From the NCBI GenBank assembly GCA_012270555.1, contig JAAXIC010000024.1, positions 1-64,000 on the forward strand: a stretch of 64,000 nt of DNA, in the 5' to 3' direction. The DNA is from Chloroflexota bacterium. GTDB lineage: Bacteria; Chloroflexota; UBA11872; VXOZ01. The translations under genes were made by a program, and so were the position numbers. The notes under the pieces are model-generated. The model did not search any database. It had not been told where the DNA came from and saw nothing but the letters and a program-made list of their open reading frames with translations. Of this stretch, positions 18,578-28,875 are shown piece by piece. Every line of letters begins with the position of its first letter. The stretch's first letter is position 1.

Positions 18578-20524
18578 ATGACCCAAGAACAGCGGTTGAG
18601 TGCGATTGGCATCAGTCTGGCGCTCTTTCTTGGGGCGCTGGATCAGACCATTGTCACCACGGCATTGCCGCGCATTGCGGAAGAACTCGGCGGCCTGAAC
18701 TACTACGCCTGGGTCGTCACGGCGTACCTGCTTGCCTCGGTGCTGGGGCTGCCGTTCTTCGGCCGTCTTGTCGAGCTATTCCCCGCCAAGTGGGTGCTCT
18801 TGAGCGCCGTGTGCATCTTCCTCGCCGGTTCGGTGCTCTCCGGCCTGGCGCCGGGCATCCTGGCCCTCATCGCCTTTCGCGCTCTCCAGGGCTTCGGCGG
18901 GGGCGGCATCTTTGCTCTGGCATTCTCTCTGATCGGTCTGCTCTTTCCCCCGCGCGAGCGGGGACGCATGCAGGGCATGATGGGCGGTGTCTTCGGCATC
19001 TCGAGTGTCGCGGGACCCTGGCTCGGCGGTCTGCTGACCGACCTGCTCTCCTGGCGGTGGATCTTCTATATCAACGTGCCGCTTGGCATCGTCGCCGTCA
19101 TCTTCCTGGTGGGGTACATGCCCCGCCTGCAGCCCGAGCAGCGCGGCCGGTTCGACTTCCTGGGCGTTGTCATGCTTGCCCTGTGGGTTGTGCCGCTGGT
19201 GCTTGCGCTCTCGTGGGGCGGCTCCACCTACCCCTGGCTATCCGGCCAGGTACTCGGACTGATCGCCTGCGCCCTTTGCGTTTTGGTCGTCTTCATGTGG
19301 TGGCAGCGGCGCAGCAGCGACCCCCTGATCCAACTGAATCTCTTTCGGTTGAAAGTTTACCGCTGGGCGATGGTAGGCAGTTTCTTCTTTGGCGGCGCGT
19401 TTCTCGGCTCCGTCGTCTTTCTTCCCCTCTACCTCGTGCACGTGAAGGGCTTTTCGGCTGCGAATTCCGGCCTATCCATCACCCCGGTCGTGATGGGCGT
19501 GGTGGTAGGCAGTACGTTCAGCGGCCAGCTTGCCAGTCGCACCGGCCGTTACAAGCTGCCGCTCGCCGCATCCCTCTGCGTGGGCAGCCTCGCGTTTGCC
19601 GCCTTTGCCCTGAACCTCCGGGTGGATACGCCGCTCTGGCAAGTGCTCCCGCTGATGGTCGTCATCGGCCTCAGCATGGGGCCCTCCCTGCCGCTCTATA
19701 CGCTGGCGGTGCAGAACGCCGTGCCGCGCGGCCGTCTCGGCACGGCCACGAGCTCGCTGCAGTTCGTGCGCCAGGTGGGGTCCACCGCCTCCGTGGCGCT
19801 CATGGGCACGGTGCTGGCCGGCACTATTGCGGCAGCCGCGAGCGAGAACGTGCCTGAAGCAATGCGCGCGCAGGTTGGCGAAGTGGCTTTCGGCGAAGAC
19901 AACAGCAGCGTGGGCACGCTCGCCGCGGGAGTCCGGGAACGCTTTGCCGTGCTGGAGCGGCAGGCGCTTCAAGCCCTCGCCGGCGATGAGGCCGCGCGGC
20001 AAGCCCTGCTGGCAAGCTCGGCGCTGCCGCCGGAGCTTGCATCCCGCCTGCAGGCGGGTGGCGTCCCCGCGCAGGTGCGCCAGGAAACGGCGCGCGTGCT
20101 CGCCCAATTTGAGGCGGCGCTGCAGGGCGACGCAGCCGCCCGGGAGGCGGTATCCCAGAGCCCGTTCGTGCCCCAAGACGCGAAGGCGGCATTGCAGAGT
20201 CCTCCTTCCGGCGCCGCGCGTGAGGAGCTTCTCGCCAGCCTCCAGCAACGGCTGCAAGCTCAGGAAGAAGCCATGGTGAGCGCGGCAACCGCGCAAGCAG
20301 TTACCCAGGTGCAGACTGCCTTGCGCGCCCGTGCCGCCGAGGTTATCGCCGTGCTCATGAATGCGCTCAGTCTTGGCATCACTGCCGCCGTGCAACGCGT
20401 CTACGCCTTTGCCACCGCCCTGATTCTCTTCAGCTTCATCGCGGCGCTGCTGCTCCCGGATATCGAGTTAGGCGGGGCGGCGCCGCGGCGCGAAGAACCG
20501 GCGCCGGCCTCTGAAGTCCCGTGA
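18578..20524 (+). CDS. DHA2-type MFS transporter (EmrB/QacA family) with a long insertion before the last TM
   Basis: LDQTIVTTALPRIAEELGG motif; 13-14 predicted TMs; Ala/Gln-rich insertion. ATG at 18578. Confidence 0.9.
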   Translation: MTQEQRLSAIGISLALFLGALDQTIVTTALPRIAEELGGLNYYAWVVTAYLLASVLGLPFFGRLVELFPAKWVLLSAVCIFLAGSVLSGLAPGILALIAFRALQGFGGGGIFALAFSLIGLLFPPRERGRMQGMMGGVFGISSVAGPWLGGLLTDLLSWRWIFYINVPLGIVAVIFLVGYMPRLQPEQRGRFDFLGVVMLALWVVPLVLALSWGGSTYPWLSGQVLGLIACALCVLVVFMWWQRRSSDPLIQLNLFRLKVYRWAMVGSFFFGGAFLGSVVFLPLYLVHVKGFSAANSGLSITPVVMGVVVGSTFSGQLASRTGRYKLPLAASLCVGSLAFAAFALNLRVDTPLWQVLPLMVVIGLSMGPSLPLYTLAVQNAVPRGRLGTATSSLQFVRQVGSTASVALMGTVLAGTIAAAASENVPEAMRAQVGEVAFGEDNSSVGTLAAGVRERFAVLERQALQALAGDEAARQALLASSALPPELASRLQAGGVPAQVRQETARVLAQFEAALQGDAAAREAVSQSPFVPQDAKAALQSPPSGAAREELLASLQQRLQAQEEAMVSAATAQAVTQVQTALRARAAEVIAVLMNALSLGITAAVQRVYAFATALILFSFIAALLLPDIELGGAAPRREEPAPASEVP

Positions 20525-20613
20525 AAGCGCCCCGCGAAGGCACCAGAAAGATGAACCAGCAGCCCGCCTTGGGTGTGCTACAATTGATGGGGAATCCTGA
20601 TGTGCAGTCCTCC

Positions 20614-20685
20614 GCCGACGTAGCTCAGTGGTAGAGCAATGGTTTCGTAAACCATAGGCCGCCGGTTCAAATCCGGCCGTCGGCT
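20614..20685 (+). tRNA. tRNA-Thr (anticodon CGT)
   Basis: Complete cloverleaf: acceptor GCCGACG/CGTCGGC, D stem GCTC/GAGC, anticodon stem ATGGT/ACCAT with loop TTCGTAA, T stem GCCGG-TTCAAAT-CCGGC. No encoded CCA. Confidence 0.95.
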
Positions 20686-20710
20686 CCCAAGATACCTACC
20701 GCATGCAAGC

Positions 20711-20757
20711 AAAGCAGCGCATTCGCCGGTCTCGTCGCGAGGCGCTGCTTCTTTGTT
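20711..20757 (+). terminator. Hairpin terminator downstream of tRNA-Thr
   Basis: AAAGCAGCGC...GGCGCTGCTT stem followed by CTTTGTT. Confidence 0.55.
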
Positions 20758-20900
20758 GGCAATCGCATTAGTGCTGCCGGCTGGATGGCAGCACTGTAGA
20801 AAGCACCGTGGTGGAGCACGTAATAGTGGTCTCGTTCTGTACGCGGGTACTGCCCAACCCCCGGGCTTCCCGCTTTGGCTTTTACCGCTAGCGCGCCGCC

Positions 20901-21800
20901 ATGGGATCATCCCAAGAGTCGAGCCGCAACCCCGATGCCAGCATCATAGCGCTTGTCCTGCTCCTGGCGCTGCTCTGGGGCGGCAACTCCGTTGCCATCA
21001 AGATCGGCTTGCAGGATATTCCCCCCTTGGCGCTGGCCGGTTTCAGGTTCATCATTGGGTTGATTGCGGTTACCGGCTGGGCCGTGTTCCAGCGCGTACG
21101 AATCAGGATGGAACCCGGCGAATTCGTCCCGCTCATCTACATCTCGTTCATCTTCTTTCTCCAAATCATCGCCCTCAACGTCGGCACGCACTACACCACC
21201 TCATCACGCTCCATCGTGCTCAACAGCACCTATCCGCTCTTCACCACCCTCTTGGCGCACTTCATGGTGCGGGACGACCGGCTGACGAAATTAAAGACGC
21301 TGGGCATTCTGCTGGCCTTCGTCGGCGTGACCGTGACGTACATGGAGAGCCTGAACCTGGCCTCGCGCGACTACCTCATCGGCGATACGGTGGTGCTGGC
21401 CAGCGGCGCGTTGCTGGGGTTGCGGGTCATCACCACCAAGGTGCTCGTGCAGAGCATACACCCGTACCGGCTGCTGATCTGGTCCATGCTCATCACCCTG
21501 CCGTGGTTCTTCATCTTGAGCTTCATATTCGAACAAGGCTGGGAGTACCGGGTGTCGTTCTCAAGCGTCACGGCTATTCTCTACCAAGGACTGGTGGTGG
21601 CGGGATTCTGCTTCGTGGCGTGGATCTCGGTGCTCCGGCACTACAAAGCCAGTCGCCTGGTGGTGCTCTTCTTTGTTACCCCGCTCTTTGGCGTGGTGCT
21701 CAGCAACCTGCTGTTGGGCGAGTCGCTCGGTCCCGAACTGATTTCCGGCGCTGTCTTGGTGGCAGCCGGGATCTACCTCGTCAACCGCACGAAAGAGTGA
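20901..21800 (+). CDS. EamA/DMT-family transporter
   Basis: Two EamA-like halves (ALLWGGNSVAIKIGLQDIPPLALAGFRF; GLVVAGFCFVAWISVLRHYKASRLVVLFFVTPLFGV). Confidence 0.92.
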   Translation: MGSSQESSRNPDASIIALVLLLALLWGGNSVAIKIGLQDIPPLALAGFRFIIGLIAVTGWAVFQRVRIRMEPGEFVPLIYISFIFFLQIIALNVGTHYTTSSRSIVLNSTYPLFTTLLAHFMVRDDRLTKLKTLGILLAFVGVTVTYMESLNLASRDYLIGDTVVLASGALLGLRVITTKVLVQSIHPYRLLIWSMLITLPWFFILSFIFEQGWEYRVSFSSVTAILYQGLVVAGFCFVAWISVLRHYKASRLVVLFFVTPLFGVVLSNLLLGESLGPELISGAVLVAAGIYLVNRTKE

Positions 21801-22340
21801 AGCGATACCCCACTCTTGCCACGGCGCCGCGCCTCACCTTGTGTCGGACACGAGTGGCAGAGCGTCGTGCTGGAGCGCGTCCACTCGGGAGAGTACTCAC
21901 TCGGTCTATGCGCTGACGGCACGGGATTGGCGCGAACTTGCTCCCTAGCGGGAGACCTTTGCGTAACTAAAGTCAGAGGTAAAGGGGCGACACCCTCTCC
22001 CAGGGGAGAGGGCCGGGGTGAGGGGAAATCTTGCCTAAACGGTGCCAACAACCTGAAGTGAGTATGCGAGATAGCACCGATTCGGTGAAAATGGTTCGGA
22101 TTGTGTGGAATCACCCTCACCCTAACCCTCTCCCGTCGAGGGAGAGGAGACTCTTTCGCTTCCGTTAGGGTTTCGCAAAGGTCTCCTAGCGGGGTTGGCC
22201 TGAAGCTACGAGTGGCCGCTGTAGCGTGCCTTCCCCCGACTCTCGCAGCAAGCGGAGCCGGTCTCACTCCTAGCAGCGGACTCCGCTCGCTTTGCGCATG
22301 CTGTGCGAGGTGAACACAGACCGAAAGCCGACTGGGTGAA

Positions 22341-22388
22341 TAGAAAAAACAAGGAGGAGGATGACCTTGTTTTGGTCACCCTCCTCCC
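22341..22388 (-). terminator. Rho-independent terminator of the DksA/TraR gene
   Basis: On the minus strand: GGGAGGAGGGTGACC-AAAACAA-GGTCATCCTCCTCC followed by TTGTTTTTTCT. Confidence 0.8.
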
Positions 22389-22483
22389 TATGGAGTGAGA
22401 GGGTAAGAGACAGCCGGTAGAAGTCTGCTAAGCGTGCGCCCGCTCGTCTGGCGTGCGCCGGTTTCCCGGCATGTGCCGTGCGC

Positions 22484-22888
22484 TTAGCGAGCGCCGAGCC
22501 AAGCGCGCTCGCGGCGGGCCTGGCACGGGACGCACAACGTGGCTTCCGGCATGAATTCCAGGCGCTCTGCCGAGATGCCCTCTCCGCAATCCTCGCAGAC
22601 GCCGTACGTACCGGCCTCGGCCTTCTGCCAGGCCTGATCGAATGCTCTCATGTCGCGGCGCAAGACATCCAGCACCGCTTCACGATCTTCTTGGATGGCG
22701 ACTTCCTGCGCCAGGTCCACGAAGTCGTCGTCGTCAGCCGAAGCGTCGCCCCCGCGCTCACGTTCCCGCAAATCGGTTGCGATTGAATTTGCAAGGAGCG
22801 TTGCCAGGGCGTCTCTCGCCTCTTGCAACCGCTGCACGCGGTCGCCTCTTTGCTCTAGCTCTCTGGCCATGGGTCGTACCTCCTTCAC
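22484..22888 (-). CDS. DksA/TraR-family zinc-finger protein
   Basis: GVCEDCGEGISAERLEFMPEATLCVPCQARRE (four-Cys TraR zinc finger). Confidence 0.92.
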   Translation of the reverse strand: MKEVRPMARELEQRGDRVQRLQEARDALATLLANSIATDLRERERGGDASADDDDFVDLAQEVAIQEDREAVLDVLRRDMRAFDQAWQKAEAGTYGVCEDCGEGISAERLEFMPEATLCVPCQARRERAWLGAR

Positions 22889-23392
22889 CGCATTCGGCCC
22901 GCCACTCGGGCGGCTCCGCTGCCGTGCCTCGATGTGGGCTGGGTGGGTCGCGAGCTAACTTCTTTGTTATCTTCTAACGGCCCACCGGATCGCAACGAGT
23001 TTTGTTTCTGCCAGCATACCACCAGGTATCAAGACTGTGAAGCGATTTTAAGGAAATTCTTAGGATATTCGCCAATTATTAAGGATATTCTAAGAAACAA
23101 GCTTCTATTCTACTAGCTATAATCTTTATAGTATTGGCCGTTCTTTATCTCACAGGTTGATTCTCTTAGTTTCCGGCTAAGAGGGTTACACATTTGCTGA
23201 TGAACGCTTAAGGAATGTTGCACTCGTCTATCACTCCGTCTCGCCCTCTTTTGCGCACTGCAAGTCCGGTCTCCCGCAGCCTGAACTGAGAAAGTGGCTC
23301 TCCGCGCGAGCGCTATATCAATTGCAATGCCGTGTGGCGGGGCGCAGCGCAACATGGCACAATGACCAACACAATTTGCGGAGTATGCCCCT

Positions 23393-24433
23393 ATGAAAAC
23401 CTATAGCCTTGCGGTAGCCGGTCTCGGCTCCTTTACGCAACGGGTGCTCTTGCCCGGTCTGCTGGCCTGTGACCAAGTTGATGTTGTTGCTGCTTTCACC
23501 CGCAGCCAAGAACGCGCGGCAGAGATGGGGTCGCAGTACCCAGCGCTAGCGTTGTATACGGACTACACACGTATGCTCGACGCCGCCGCGCCGGATATCG
23601 TCTTGGTGGGCACTCCTAATGCTTCCCACGTGCCCATGACGCTTGCGGCGGCGCAACGCGGTTGTCATGTCATTTGCGAAAAACCTCTTGCGCCTACGCT
23701 GCAGGGCGCCGAACAGATGGTGGCTGCCGCCGAGCGTGCCGCTATCCGCACCGCCGTCAATTTTACCTTTCGTTCCATTGGCGCCGCTCGCTACGCCAAG
23801 CATCTCCTAGATGAAGGGCGCATCGGACGCATCACGCATATCGCCCTCCTGTACTTGCAGGACATCCGACACGGACCGGACCGCCCCAAAGTGTGGCGCA
23901 TGGATGCCGAGACAGCCGGCGCGGGGGCCTTGGGCGACGTGGGCAGCCATGCCATCGATCTGGTGCGGTGGTGGTGCGGCGAGTTTGCTAGTATAACAGG
24001 CCACATCTTCACGCACAACGTGGAACGGCAGGGCGGCGCGGTAAGCAATGACGATACCGCTATCTTTGTCGGCCGGCTCGTGTCCGGTCTGCCGGTAACA
24101 CTGCACGTCAGCCAGGCGGCGGCCGGGCGTTCCAACTCGCTGCGCGTAGAGGTCTACGGTGAAGCAGGCAGCGTGATCTTTACCACGGAACGCGGTACAG
24201 AACCGACGGTGCAGGTGGCTCGTCCCGGCGAGATTGGCTTTACACAGTCGCAGATTCCCGCTGAGTTTACCGTCGCATATGAGGCGTTCCCCGCCTATCA
24301 CGCCGCGCGGCTGGTGGGCACCATTCTCGGCACTGACTACGTCGCCGACTTTGCCGACGGCCTCGCGGCGCAGCGCGTCATCGCTGCCGTGCAGCGGGCG
24401 GCGGCAGACAACGTCTGGGTTGCATTGCCGTAA
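23393..24433 (+). CDS. Gfo/Idh/MocA-family oxidoreductase
   Basis: SLAVAGLGSFTQRVLLPGLL Rossmann N-terminus; CEKPLAPTLQGAEQMV; GALGDVGSHAIDLVRWW. Confidence 0.93.
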   Translation: MKTYSLAVAGLGSFTQRVLLPGLLACDQVDVVAAFTRSQERAAEMGSQYPALALYTDYTRMLDAAAPDIVLVGTPNASHVPMTLAAAQRGCHVICEKPLAPTLQGAEQMVAAAERAAIRTAVNFTFRSIGAARYAKHLLDEGRIGRITHIALLYLQDIRHGPDRPKVWRMDAETAGAGALGDVGSHAIDLVRWWCGEFASITGHIFTHNVERQGGAVSNDDTAIFVGRLVSGLPVTLHVSQAAAGRSNSLRVEVYGEAGSVIFTTERGTEPTVQVARPGEIGFTQSQIPAEFTVAYEAFPAYHAARLVGTILGTDYVADFADGLAAQRVIAAVQRAAADNVWVALP

Positions 24434-24457
24434 ATGGGAAAGTCCCGCTAGGGAAGT

Positions 24458-25642
24458 CTAGGTACCGGTTACTGTGGAATCGGGCGGTGAGGCGCTATCT
24501 ACAGGCACAGTCTCGGCTTCTGTGGACTCTTCTCTCTCCTGCGAAACAGCGTCCACTTGTCCTGCTGGCGGCCCCGGATCGTCTCCCATTTGGGCGATGA
24601 GCCACGGCACCACCAAACGCATCGCCAGCACCTGCATTGCCGCCACGAGCGGCACGGCGATCACAATACCGAGTATCCCATACAGCACGCCGCCCGCCAG
24701 TACGCCCACCATAACCATAATCGGATGCAGGCCGACGGCGCGCTCCATTACCTTGGGCACGAGTATGTTGTTCTCCAACTGTTGCACGATCACGTACAGG
24801 ATTGCCGTGGCCAAAGCAATCCAAGGGGATTTGAGCGCGAGCGCCACGAGGATCGCCGGTATGGCTCCTAAGAACGGCCCAATGATAGGGATGATTTCCA
24901 TGAGACTCGCCCACATCGCCAAGGCAAGCGGATAGGGCACGCCCAGCACAAAGAGGCCGACGAACGTTACGATCCCGATGAAGACCATCAGGATGACTTG
25001 CCCGCGCACCCAGCCGCCAGCGCGTTGGGAGAGTTCGGCGGCGAGGCTGCGCACCTCGGTGGCGCGCTTTGGCGGCAAGAGCGCTATCACGGAACGATTG
25101 AATTTCTCGGTGGCGCTCATCCAGAAGAAGCCGATCACGAACACGGAGACAATGCCGAAGAGGAATCCCAGTATCTGGAACGGCACTACCGCCAGGGTGC
25201 CAATGAATTGCGTAATCGTGGTTGTCAGAGTTGAACCAAGTTCTCGTACCTGGTCGTCAAATCCCAGGTTGACCGAAACCTGGTAGAGCGGCGGAACGGT
25301 TTCTTGCACCCAATCGATAACATCAGAGGAAATGTCGTCTACTGCGCCTACTTGCACGACGAGGGGTGGGACGAGAATCAGCCCCAGTCCCGTGAACACC
25401 AACGCCAGCAGGAGGTAGACGATCATTACGGCGACGCCGCGCGGAATCTTCCACGTCTGCAGCTTGTTGGCGATAGGTCGAATCGACTCCGCCAGCAGGA
25501 TGCCGAGGAAGAGCAACACCAGCACGCTGACGATGCGTGAGGCAATGATGGCAATGAAGACCGCAAGCAACACCACGCCCGCGCCGAGCAAGAAGCTCAT
25601 GGGCGTGATGCGAATGTCGCGTGATTCAGGAAGATTGTCCAT
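24458..25642 (-). CDS. AI-2E (PerM/YdiK) family transporter
   Basis: Polytopic; LMEIIPIIGPFLGAIPAILVAL; VPKVMERAVGLHPIMVMVGVLAGGVLYGILGIVIAVPLVA. Confidence 0.93.
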   Translation of the reverse strand: MDNLPESRDIRITPMSFLLGAGVVLLAVFIAIIASRIVSVLVLLFLGILLAESIRPIANKLQTWKIPRGVAVMIVYLLLALVFTGLGLILVPPLVVQVGAVDDISSDVIDWVQETVPPLYQVSVNLGFDDQVRELGSTLTTTITQFIGTLAVVPFQILGFLFGIVSVFVIGFFWMSATEKFNRSVIALLPPKRATEVRSLAAELSQRAGGWVRGQVILMVFIGIVTFVGLFVLGVPYPLALAMWASLMEIIPIIGPFLGAIPAILVALALKSPWIALATAILYVIVQQLENNILVPKVMERAVGLHPIMVMVGVLAGGVLYGILGIVIAVPLVAAMQVLAMRLVVPWLIAQMGDDPGPPAGQVDAVSQEREESTEAETVPVDSASPPDSTVTGT

Positions 25643-26121
25643 AGCAATAGTGGGATTCAGGGTAGCACGCCGTTGATTCCCTTGGCAATGCATTGCGCCT
25701 GCGGCTGCCATACCTTATAACGGCAACGCAGCGCGCCGGTTCTCTAGCGAGCAGGCACCCGCTGGCCCGTCTCTTTTTGGAACTGCCAGTCAGCTCCGTC
25801 CTAAATTGGAAAAGGCGCGTATCCAGTCCCGCAGATGGATCGCCGTGCGCTCCCGCACTGAGCGTCTGTATGATCGTCTCTCAAGCAATACATATGTATT
25901 ACATCTGAAGTATTATGGATGCGATTAGTATCGTGCCAGGCTGTTGGCGCAAGTGGCCGCCGCGTGCAGAGCAGGGGCAAGCAAACAGAGCGCAGCGTGC
26001 GGGTAGTCTGAATGTGAGAAGCCCTTTTTGTGTGTAGTTCAGCATCCCGTCGCTGCAACCGGCAACTGCGCAGTGTCCGCTCGCGAGGCCACGCGCGTCC
26101 GGCAGTTGATTTGTTCAACTC

Positions 26122-26796
26122 ATGCGCGAGACCGGCAGTCCCGCACACGCACAGCGCCACGTCCCGGAGGCTCAAGAGGTGTTAGACGGAGAACAACAGC
26201 CGCTAAAGGGAACAGGGACGGACGAGGCTGCCGGTTCTCTACAGTGGTTGGAGCGTCACCGCTTGAGCATCGTGCTCTTGCTGGTCGTGCTCGCGGCCAT
26301 TGCACTGGGACTCTACGCCCTGCAACTGCGCAACGCCGCGCCCATCAGCATTACGCCGGTGCAAACGGAGTTGCGCGACATCAAGGTGTACATCACCGGC
26401 GCCGTGGCCCAACCGGGCGTCTATGCCGCGAAGTCCGGTGAGCGCGTCGGCGACGTAGTGGCGCGGGCCGGCGGTTTGACGGCAGAGGCCGATCCCGTGG
26501 CGATCAATCTGGCGCGCCGCACCCGCGACGAGATGCACATTCATGTCCCAGCCAAGGGAGATACGGCTGTGCTCGGTGCGTCCGGCACGGCCCCGTCACC
26601 ACTCAGACCCATCAACCTCAACACCGCGACGCAGAAAGAACTGGAAGCGCTGCCCGGCATCGGCGAGGTGACCGCCCGCCGGATCATCGCCTCCCGCGAG
26701 GCCGACGGGCCGTTCGCGAACGTGGACGACCTGCGCCGCGCCGGCGTGCGCGAATCCGTAATCGAACAGATCCGCAGTCTGGTCGTTGCCGAATAA
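26122..26796 (+). CDS. comEA: ComEA-like DNA-binding competence protein (TM + SLBB + helix-hairpin-helix)
   Basis: KVYITGAVAQPGVYAAKSGERVGDVVARAGG; PINLNTATQKELEALPGIGEVTARRIIASREADGPF. Confidence 0.93.
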   Translation: MRETGSPAHAQRHVPEAQEVLDGEQQPLKGTGTDEAAGSLQWLERHRLSIVLLLVVLAAIALGLYALQLRNAAPISITPVQTELRDIKVYITGAVAQPGVYAAKSGERVGDVVARAGGLTAEADPVAINLARRTRDEMHIHVPAKGDTAVLGASGTAPSPLRPINLNTATQKELEALPGIGEVTARRIIASREADGPFANVDDLRRAGVRESVIEQIRSLVVAE

Positions 26797-26904
26797 GGAT
26801 ACCCTCTCTATTTAAGGAATCTCTCCCATAGCCGGACCTACGGATAGAGTGTCTCCCTCTCCTTAGAGAGACCTTTGCACAACCCGGAGCGGCAGCCGAA
26901 AAGA

Positions 26905-26940
26905 CCCCCTCTCCCTGGGGAGAGGGCCGGGGTGAGGGGA
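26905..26940. repeat. Family A repeat (CCCTCTCCCTGGGGAGAGGGCCGGGGTGAGGGG)
   Basis: Related copies at 13644-13680, 21993-22025, 22112-22150, 41052-41089, 42124-42160 and 44089-44126. Confidence 0.85.
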
Positions 26941-27103
26941 AATTCCCGCCTATGCCCGCCTACGTGGAGGGTAAGCAAAATCCTTGATCGGGAAATTGCC
27001 CGCCCACAAATAAACGTACCGGGTGGTGTACTATCTGAGATAGCACGTTTCCAATTCTCACGTGATCTTCAGATAGTTAGCGAAAAGAGACGAGAGCTTT
27101 CCC

Positions 27104-28288
27104 ATGGATGAAATACGCATCGGTCTGGTCGGGTTGGGTCATCGCGGGCTGCACTGGCTGCGCATGCTCGAGCGCATCGAGGGCTACCGCATTACGGCGC
27201 TGTGCGACCCGATAGAGGTGCTGCACGAGCGGGCGTTGGCTGCGCTGGAAGACCGCAAGGGCGTGACGGCCTACGCCAGCTATGCAGACATGCTGGGCGA
27301 TCCGCAGGTGGACGCGGTGGCGGTGACGGTGCGCTGCAAAGAGCAGGGCGCGCTGGCGGCCATGGCGTTGGAGGCCGGCAAGCACGTGAACTGCGAGGTG
27401 CCGGCGGCGCACACCCTGGAGGACTGCTGGCGCATCGTGCTGGCGCAGGAGCGGTCGGGTCTCGTCTACCAGCTTGGCGAGCAAACACGCTTCTGGGGCT
27501 ACATCGACGCCTGGCGCGACGTGGTGCAGTCCGGCAAGCTGGGCCGCGTCACGTTCTGCGAGGGACAATACATCGGCTACTACGGCACGCGCCAGTTCTT
27601 TCAGGACCCGGATACCGGGGAGTTCTCGGCGGTGGAAGACCTGCCGGAAAATCCAGGCGCGCAGCCGACCTGGCTGCACACCATGCCGCCCATCCACTAC
27701 CTGCCCCACGAGCTCAGCCCGTTGCTGAAAGTACTCGACGACCGGGTTTTGACCGTGACCGCTATGAGCACCGGCGCGCCCAGCTATTCGCATCCCGAAA
27801 TCGGCCAGCCCGACATCCAGGCGGCGCTGATGAAGACGGAAAAGGACGCCATCCTGCGGCTGGTCTGCGGTTTCACCCAGCCGGTCTCCCACGGCATGGG
27901 GCACCACTGGTTCCACATCGCGGGCACGAACGGCGTGCTGGAGTGGAAGCGCAGCGGCAAAGGTAAACCGCTTATGTGGCTGGCCGACGGCCAGATGCAC
28001 GATATGGCGGAGATGGACTGGGGCCACGCCCGCACCGACGCGCCGGCCGCCGCCCGCGGCAGCGGTCACGGCGACGCCGACTACTACGTCCACGTCTCGT
28101 TTCGCGACGCCGTGCTCGGCATTACCCCCCTGGAGTTCGACGTCTACCAGGCGATGGACACCGCCGCCCCCGCCATCCTCGCCGCCGATTCGATAGACCA
28201 AGGTACTACGTTGCTCGAAGTCCCCGACTTCCGCCCGGGACCGATGCGGCAGAAGGGCGAAGAGCCGAGCGGAGATTTGATCCGCTAG
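27104..28288 (+). CDS. Gfo/Idh/MocA-family oxidoreductase
   Basis: RIGLVGLGHRGLHWLRMLERI; DPQVDAVAVTVRCKEQGALAAMALEAGKHVNCEVPAAHTLEDCW. Confidence 0.9.
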   Translation: MDEIRIGLVGLGHRGLHWLRMLERIEGYRITALCDPIEVLHERALAALEDRKGVTAYASYADMLGDPQVDAVAVTVRCKEQGALAAMALEAGKHVNCEVPAAHTLEDCWRIVLAQERSGLVYQLGEQTRFWGYIDAWRDVVQSGKLGRVTFCEGQYIGYYGTRQFFQDPDTGEFSAVEDLPENPGAQPTWLHTMPPIHYLPHELSPLLKVLDDRVLTVTAMSTGAPSYSHPEIGQPDIQAALMKTEKDAILRLVCGFTQPVSHGMGHHWFHIAGTNGVLEWKRSGKGKPLMWLADGQMHDMAEMDWGHARTDAPAAARGSGHGDADYYVHVSFRDAVLGITPLEFDVYQAMDTAAPAILAADSIDQGTTLLEVPDFRPGPMRQKGEEPSGDLIR

Positions 28289-28353
28289 TGAAACTCCGCA
28301 GAGGGTCAGCTAGCTCTCCATACACATGCCGAGTAAGGGCCTAGCTCGCGCAG

Positions 28354-28875
28354 CTATAGATGCTGCCAGCCAAATTTGGCACCAAGTTGCCGTAGCATCT
28401 CGAAGGTGCCTAGGTAAGGGACACCAAACTGCTTGCAAACATTGGGCAATGGGACGCGCTTCTTTACATTCTCGTCGAACACCTCTTGCGTCACTAAGAC
28501 TGCATCATGCGCTTTTGCATAGGCGACGACCCAACCATCAGCTACTCGAGCAAACTCCTCTTTCGCTTCAAGCGAAAACTGTGTATTTCTGTAAACCCAC
28601 GTCTGCATTTGGGAGAATGCATCGACAACAGACTGTTCTCCAGTTGAAACGAAGAGTCCAGAAGGCGCCTGGTTTGCCCATTCCATTAACTCGTCAGGTT
28701 CGTCTGGTTCAAAGATTTCCTTACGCACTCGGTCGATACTTAAGAGATCGCCGGACTGAGTGAAGTGTGATAGTACTCTCCAAAACCCTGGACAAATATC
28801 CAGCGAATAATAGTTGCGGTGGGCTTGAACAAATACACTTGTATCCAGCACAAGTAGGGAGTAAGGGCGGACCAC
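28354..28875 (-). CDS. DUF4411 / PIN-like putative toxin
   Basis: LVLDTSVFVQAHRNYYSLDICPGFW ... ADGWVVAYAKAHDAVLVTQE. GTG start overlaps the upstream gene stop (TAGTG). Confidence 0.8.
   Translation of the reverse strand: MVRPYSLLVLDTSVFVQAHRNYYSLDICPGFWRVLSHFTQSGDLLSIDRVRKEIFEPDEPDELMEWANQAPSGLFVSTGEQSVVDAFSQMQTWVYRNTQFSLEAKEEFARVADGWVVAYAKAHDAVLVTQEVFDENVKKRVPLPNVCKQFGVPYLGTFEMLRQLGAKFGWQHL

Noticed and set aside
18526-19857. 443 aa ORF overlapping the MFS gene
   Set aside because: Arg/Pro-rich frame shadow of a clear MFS transporter; no recognisable domain.
19472-20395. 307 aa antisense ORF opposite the MFS insertion
   Set aside because: Gly/Arg/His-rich shadow frame.
22934-23116. 60 aa ORF upstream of the dksA-like gene
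   Set aside because: Short, AT-rich, lacks a domain and overlaps the likely regulatory island.
27077-28201. 374 aa antisense ORF opposite the Gfo/Idh/MocA gene
   Set aside because: His/Val/Arg-rich low-complexity product typical of antisense frames in GC-rich genes.
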